A stretch of 9,717 bases of DNA. Source: G039029935 sp039029935. GTDB lineage: Bacteria; Chloroflexota; Anaerolineae; Caldilineales; Caldilineaceae. The notes beneath the pieces are model-generated. The model did not search any database. It saw only the letters and a program-made list of their open reading frames with translations, and was not told where the DNA came from. The stretch covers positions 1-9,717 of the forward strand of contig JBCCFC010000438.1 of the NCBI GenBank assembly GCA_039029935.1. Direction: 5' to 3'. A program made the translations under genes and the position numbers. The first letter of the stretch is position 1. The number at the start of each line of letters is the position of its first letter. This document shows positions 6,930 to 9,717 of this stretch, piece after piece.

Positions 6930-7069
6930 AAAAAGTGTAGTGGTCAAATAGAGTCTGAACAACGGTCGTGTGCCGTCCCTATTCGTGTCAAAGACGGCAG
7001 ACACTAATAGGGACGGCACACTACCTTTGCTGCGAGTTGTTCAACATGTCATTGTTCATTACACTTTTT
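6930..7069. repeat. 140-bp nested inverted-repeat element (MITE/REP-like)
   Basis: The outer arms, 6930-6963 and 7036-7069, are inverted copies matching at 25 of 34 positions, with AAAAAGTGTA and TGAACAAC perfectly kept at identical spacing. The core, 6968-7021, is a near-perfect hairpin: 22-base arms with one mismatch, including GTGTGCCGTCCCTATT (6968-6983) and its exact complement (7006-7021), around a ten-base loop that itself repeats part of the arm (GACGGC). No clear target-site duplication flanks it and it encodes no protein. The core resembles the short palindromes associated with REP/Y1 transposases; that link is inference. Confidence 0.6.
6934..6962 (-). promoter_or_regulatory. Candidate promoter of the DUF4386 gene
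   Basis: On the minus strand TTGTTC (6962-6957) and TACACT (6939-6934) are separated by exactly 17 bases. The -10 box matches the sigma-70 consensus at four of six positions and the -35 box at three. Transcription would start near 6927, giving a very short leader that still includes the SD. The pair is mirrored on the plus strand at 7037-7042 and 7060-7065. Confidence 0.35.
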
Positions 7070-7256
7070 GTAAATTGTTAAACGGCCAGAAATGATAACC
7101 TGTGCCGATTGATTGAAGTACCAGTACTATACCGCTCAAATGGGATGGGCGTATACGTTCCAAAGTAGTATTTGTGTGTAGCGGTGTGGTCGTAGAAAAA
7201 GGGGCGGCGTTGCTCATACTTTGGTGGTATTAACCCAAAAGAAGAAATTGAAAACC
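7070..7256. other. Unassigned stretch between inverted repeat and regulator terminator
   Basis: No gene, RNA or repeat was recognised here. A 63-codon minus-strand frame (7078-7269) starts inside the regulator's terminator stem, has no SD and matches no family I know. The plus-strand frames are interrupted by stops. The stretch could hold a decayed gene or a small RNA driven from the inverted-repeat element. Confidence 0.3.
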
Positions 7257-7326
7257 GTTCAGTAAGCACGCCCTCGTACGGGTCAAACTCATAAGATAAG
7301 CCCGCACGAGGGCGTACTCACTGAAC
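7257..7326 (-). terminator. Rho-independent-type terminator of the LuxR regulator
   Basis: Two 26-base arms, 7257-7282 and 7301-7326, are inverted copies with three mismatches around an 18-base loop. The stem core is CACGAGGGCGT-like and GC-rich. In the minus-strand transcript all three mismatches become G-U wobble pairs, so that RNA folds into a continuous stem; in the plus-strand transcript they are A-C mismatches. The stem starts 28 bases past the regulator stop codon and is followed by GGTTTTCAATTTCTTC, a T-rich tail. Orientation and tail both fit termination of the regulator gene. Confidence 0.75.
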
Positions 7327-7354
7327 ATTATTTAACATGTGCGCATGATAGCCG

Positions 7355-9717
7355 TTACAGTAGACCCAACGCACGGGCACGTGCCACAGCCTCCGTGCGC
7401 CTTTGAACCGCTAACTTGCCAAAGATGTTTCGGTTGTGTGTTTTCACCGTACTCAAGGCAAGAAAAAGTCGCTCACCAATCTCTCGGTTGGAAAGACCTT
7501 GGGCAATTAGGTGTAGAATCTCTAGTTCGCGTTGGCTTAATGGCTCAATGAGTGGTTGCGGTGTGGGACTGGTGGTCAGCGGGGTTTCATCTGTGCGATG
7601 TGGTGTTTCAGACGCAAGTACCGCTAGTAGTTTGTGTATATAATCGGACATCACCCCGCGAGGTGCAACTGCGGATAGCAGACGTGCCATTTGGGGGCCT
7701 TCATTCAAAAAGAGAAGGACATATCCCTCCGGTGCAGCCAGCATCAGTGCTTGCTCCAGCGATAGAAGTGCAGCATGAGTGTCCCCTTGTGCCTCCAGTG
7801 CAAGTGTCTGTAGCATCAGGATTTCGATGACGCTTCCTGTCCTTTCACCCGCGTTTGCGGCGTTCAAAAGGCGTTCTAGGAATCTCAACACCTCGTGAAT
7901 GGCCTCTGCCCGCTGGCCGCTCCAATATTGGGCGAGCAGCACACGCGCCAAGGTGAGGTGATCGTACTCGCGTACGTAGTTGAGGTCGTCATCAACGGAC
8001 AGACCTTGCATCTGCATCCAGTCCAGTGCATCCGTCAATCTATTTTGTTTGAGCCACACCCGTGCCTTTACCGCCGCGACAGGGGTCACATTGGGGATGA
8101 CGCTCTCCACATAGAGACGCTCTGCTTCGTCGAGCAACACAAGCGCACCCTCTAGGTCGCCCTGAGCCGTTTTTATTTGCGCTTGCGTCAGGCGATAACG
8201 AACCATGTACGCTTCTGGCACAGCTTGCCGACCCAGCTCCTCATATTTGAATAGGTACTGTGTGGCTGCGTCTAAATCACCCTGCTCAAGCGATAGTTCA
8301 CTTAACCCTAGATATAAACCCGTCGTCACCTCTAGTGCAGACACACCGTGCTCTGTCGCTAGTTGCAATGCCTGCTCACAGGTCATCACTGCCTTGCGAA
8401 GACGTCCCTGCGCCATCTCAATGTTCGCCACAATAGATGCGCCACTAAGTGCGATGGGGATGTTCCCGGCCAACCGCATATTCATCACTGCATCGGTCAT
8501 TGATTGATGGGCAGCGACTAGATTTCCGCTTGTCCAATAGGCAAGCCCCAAAATTGAGGCTGGAATGGCTCGCCGAAAATAGTCATCCTTTGATAATACA
8601 TCAAGGGCTTGCTGGGCGTACATCTTTGTGCCAGACGCATCGCCAATGGCTTGGGATTGAAAGGCACGGATTGTTGCGATGGTTGCGGGTAGATAGTGAA
8701 ATTCTGCTTCATCCGCAACCACCATCTCAGATACGGATCCTTCTGCTCGCTCATTGCTTTCGGCTTGGGTCTCCAGCCACCATTCAGCATCCTGTAGTCG
8801 GACCTCCGCAGCCTCCATGTCACCGCCAATCATGAGCGACCAGGCATACCCAGCACTCAGAACAGGTCTGGCGCGAACTAAATTGTGTGGCAGTGCCTCC
8901 ACCCAACCCAGCCAAACGGTGTCGCGGTCACGACCATAGATGGCTGACCATTCCAACTCGACCAAATCGGCTGCCCGCTCAAAATCTGTCGCGGCAAAGG
9001 CGTGGTGGATCGCATTAGGTCGTAGCCCATTTTGTTCGTACCAACGGCTCGCCCGTCGATGCAATGTTGGGACCTGATCAGGTTGTGCTTCCATCAAATG
9101 GGTTTGCAGTACATCCGCAAAGAGGTGGTGATAGCGATACCACTGCCCTTTGTCGTCGAGTGGGATGATAAACAGGTTGCTCTGTTCCAGCGTTTGCAAT
9201 AATGTATGGCTGTCATTCCGCTCTGTGACAGCATCGCACAGTGCGCGACTCAACCGATCAAGAATAGCTGTCTGGCGCAAGAAGTGCTGAACCTGCTGAG
9301 GCTGACTCTGCAAAACCTCTTCCACCAAATACGCGACAATGTGGCGATTGTTGCCTGCGAATGCGCGGATAAACGCAGAGACATCGGCTCGTCCTCGGAT
9401 GGAGAGTGCCGCCAATTGGAGACCCGCAATCCAGCCTTCGGTGCGTGCGTCTAACGCCTCAACATCATCCGCCGTCAGGGTGAGGCTCATCACTTGATTG
9501 AGAAATTCAGTGGCTTCCACAGGCGTAAAGCGTAGATCAGCCGCCCGCAGTTCGGTCATTTGATTGCGAACGCGGTAGCGAGCCAATGGGAACGGTGGGT
9601 CTTGACGTGTGGTGATGACCAGATGCATCTGCGGGGGCAAATGATCCAATAGAAAGATGAGCGCGTCATCAATCGCTGGCAACGCAATCATATGATAGTC
9701 GTCCAGTACAAGGGTAC
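7355..9717 (-). CDS. LuxR-family regulator of the LAL/MalT-like type, N-terminus outside window
   Basis: A large ATP-dependent transcriptional activator, 786 whole codons visible and open to the window edge. The first residues, TLVLDDYHMI, are the Walker B segment of the MalT-type STAND ATPase, followed by the sensor stretch HLVITTRQDPPFPLARYR. The ATG at 9691 is therefore internal; the Walker A part and true start lie beyond 9717. Then come the winged-helix-like region (EGWIAGLQLAALSIRG to RYHHLFADVLQTHL) and a long helical TPR-like sensor region (about 330-690 counted from that ATG). The last 65 residues form the LuxR HTH: LSQRELEILHLIAQGLSNREI, with recognition helix STVKTHNRNIFGKL. LAL proteins usually bind a small inducer through the repeat region and activate genes as oligomers. 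The ligand and target genes are not evident here; neighbouring genes need not be targets. Confidence 0.94.
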   Translation of the reverse strand, partial: TLVLDDYHMIALPAIDDALIFLLDHLPPQMHLVITTRQDPPFPLARYRVRNQMTELRAADLRFTPVEATEFLNQVMSLTLTADDVEALDARTEGWIAGLQLAALSIRGRADVSAFIRAFAGNNRHIVAYLVEEVLQSQPQQVQHFLRQTAILDRLSRALCDAVTERNDSHTLLQTLEQSNLFIIPLDDKGQWYRYHHLFADVLQTHLMEAQPDQVPTLHRRASRWYEQNGLRPNAIHHAFAATDFERAADLVELEWSAIYGRDRDTVWLGWVEALPHNLVRARPVLSAGYAWSLMIGGDMEAAEVRLQDAEWWLETQAESNERAEGSVSEMVVADEAEFHYLPATIATIRAFQSQAIGDASGTKMYAQQALDVLSKDDYFRRAIPASILGLAYWTSGNLVAAHQSMTDAVMNMRLAGNIPIALSGASIVANIEMAQGRLRKAVMTCEQALQLATEHGVSALEVTTGLYLGLSELSLEQGDLDAATQYLFKYEELGRQAVPEAYMVRYRLTQAQIKTAQGDLEGALVLLDEAERLYVESVIPNVTPVAAVKARVWLKQNRLTDALDWMQMQGLSVDDDLNYVREYDHLTLARVLLAQYWSGQRAEAIHEVLRFLERLLNAANAGERTGSVIEILMLQTLALEAQGDTHAALLSLEQALMLAAPEGYVLLFLNEGPQMARLLSAVAPRGVMSDYIHKLLAVLASETPHRTDETPLTTSPTPQPLIEPLSQRELEILHLIAQGLSNREIGERLFLALSTVKTHNRNIFGKLAVQRRTEAVARARALGLL

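Noticed and set aside
7078..7269. A 63-codon minus-strand frame
   Set aside because: It starts inside the regulator terminator stem, lacks an SD and resembles no family I know; kept only as an unassigned stretch.
8449..8835. A 128-codon plus-strand frame opposite the LuxR regulator
   Set aside because: It is antisense to the TPR-like region of a strongly supported gene, with no recognisable domain or SD.
9689..9691. ATG as the true start of the LuxR regulator
   Set aside because: The frame stays open to the window edge and the upstream residues TLVLDDYH are the conserved Walker B segment, so the start lies outside the window.

Overview
The window looks like part of a bacterial chromosome from the Chloroflexota (Anaerolineae or Caldilineae type). 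This placement is an inference. It rests on a MalT-like LuxR regulator with a long repeat region, a secreted beta-helix protein with a very long Thr/Pro/Ala/Ser linker and a VFLPIVSR C-terminus, and a DUF4386 membrane protein. No rRNA, tRNA, CRISPR array, prophage or transposase gene was seen. Two genes (maeB and the DUF4386 gene) have clear Shine-Dalgarno sequences, so the host uses ordinary SD-led initiation at least some of the time.

Layout: (1) 1-95 is the 3' flank of maeB and carries a small decanucleotide repeat. (2) 96-2336, minus strand, is a full-length NADP-type malic enzyme fused to a phosphotransacetylase-like domain (maeB). (3) 2337-2580 is a divergent intergenic region with an SD, an imperfect inverted repeat on the maeB side and AT-rich promoter-like DNA. 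(4) 2581-5877, plus strand, is a 1098-residue exported protein: signal peptide, pectate-lyase-3/GH28-like beta-helix, about 270 residues of TP-rich linker with in-frame DNA repeats, and an unrecognised C-terminal domain. (5) 5878-6186 is a convergent intergenic region with a decayed fragment resembling the GrdB/PrdB reductase family and a strong hairpin that probably terminates transcription from both sides. (6) 6187-6909, minus strand, is a DUF4386 integral membrane protein. (7) 6910-7354 is non-coding and contains a 140-bp nested inverted repeat (MITE/REP-like) that may supply the DUF4386 promoter, an unexplained stretch, and the terminator of the next gene. (8) 7355-9717, minus strand, is a LAL-type (MalT-like) LuxR regulator cut by the window edge just upstream of its Walker B motif.

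The genes do not form one pathway. maeB is central carbon metabolism (malate to pyruvate). The beta-helix protein is probably an extracellular polysaccharide-acting or polysaccharide-binding protein. The DUF4386 gene and the regulator are separate transcription units on the same strand, divided by a strong terminator and the inverted-repeat element. I do not see a clearly new multi-gene system. The most interesting signals are non-coding: the 140-bp element at 6930-7069 with mirror-image promoter-like motifs, the palindromes sharing the motif GACCTTTGGG(A/G)GTG, and the gene remnant beside one of them.
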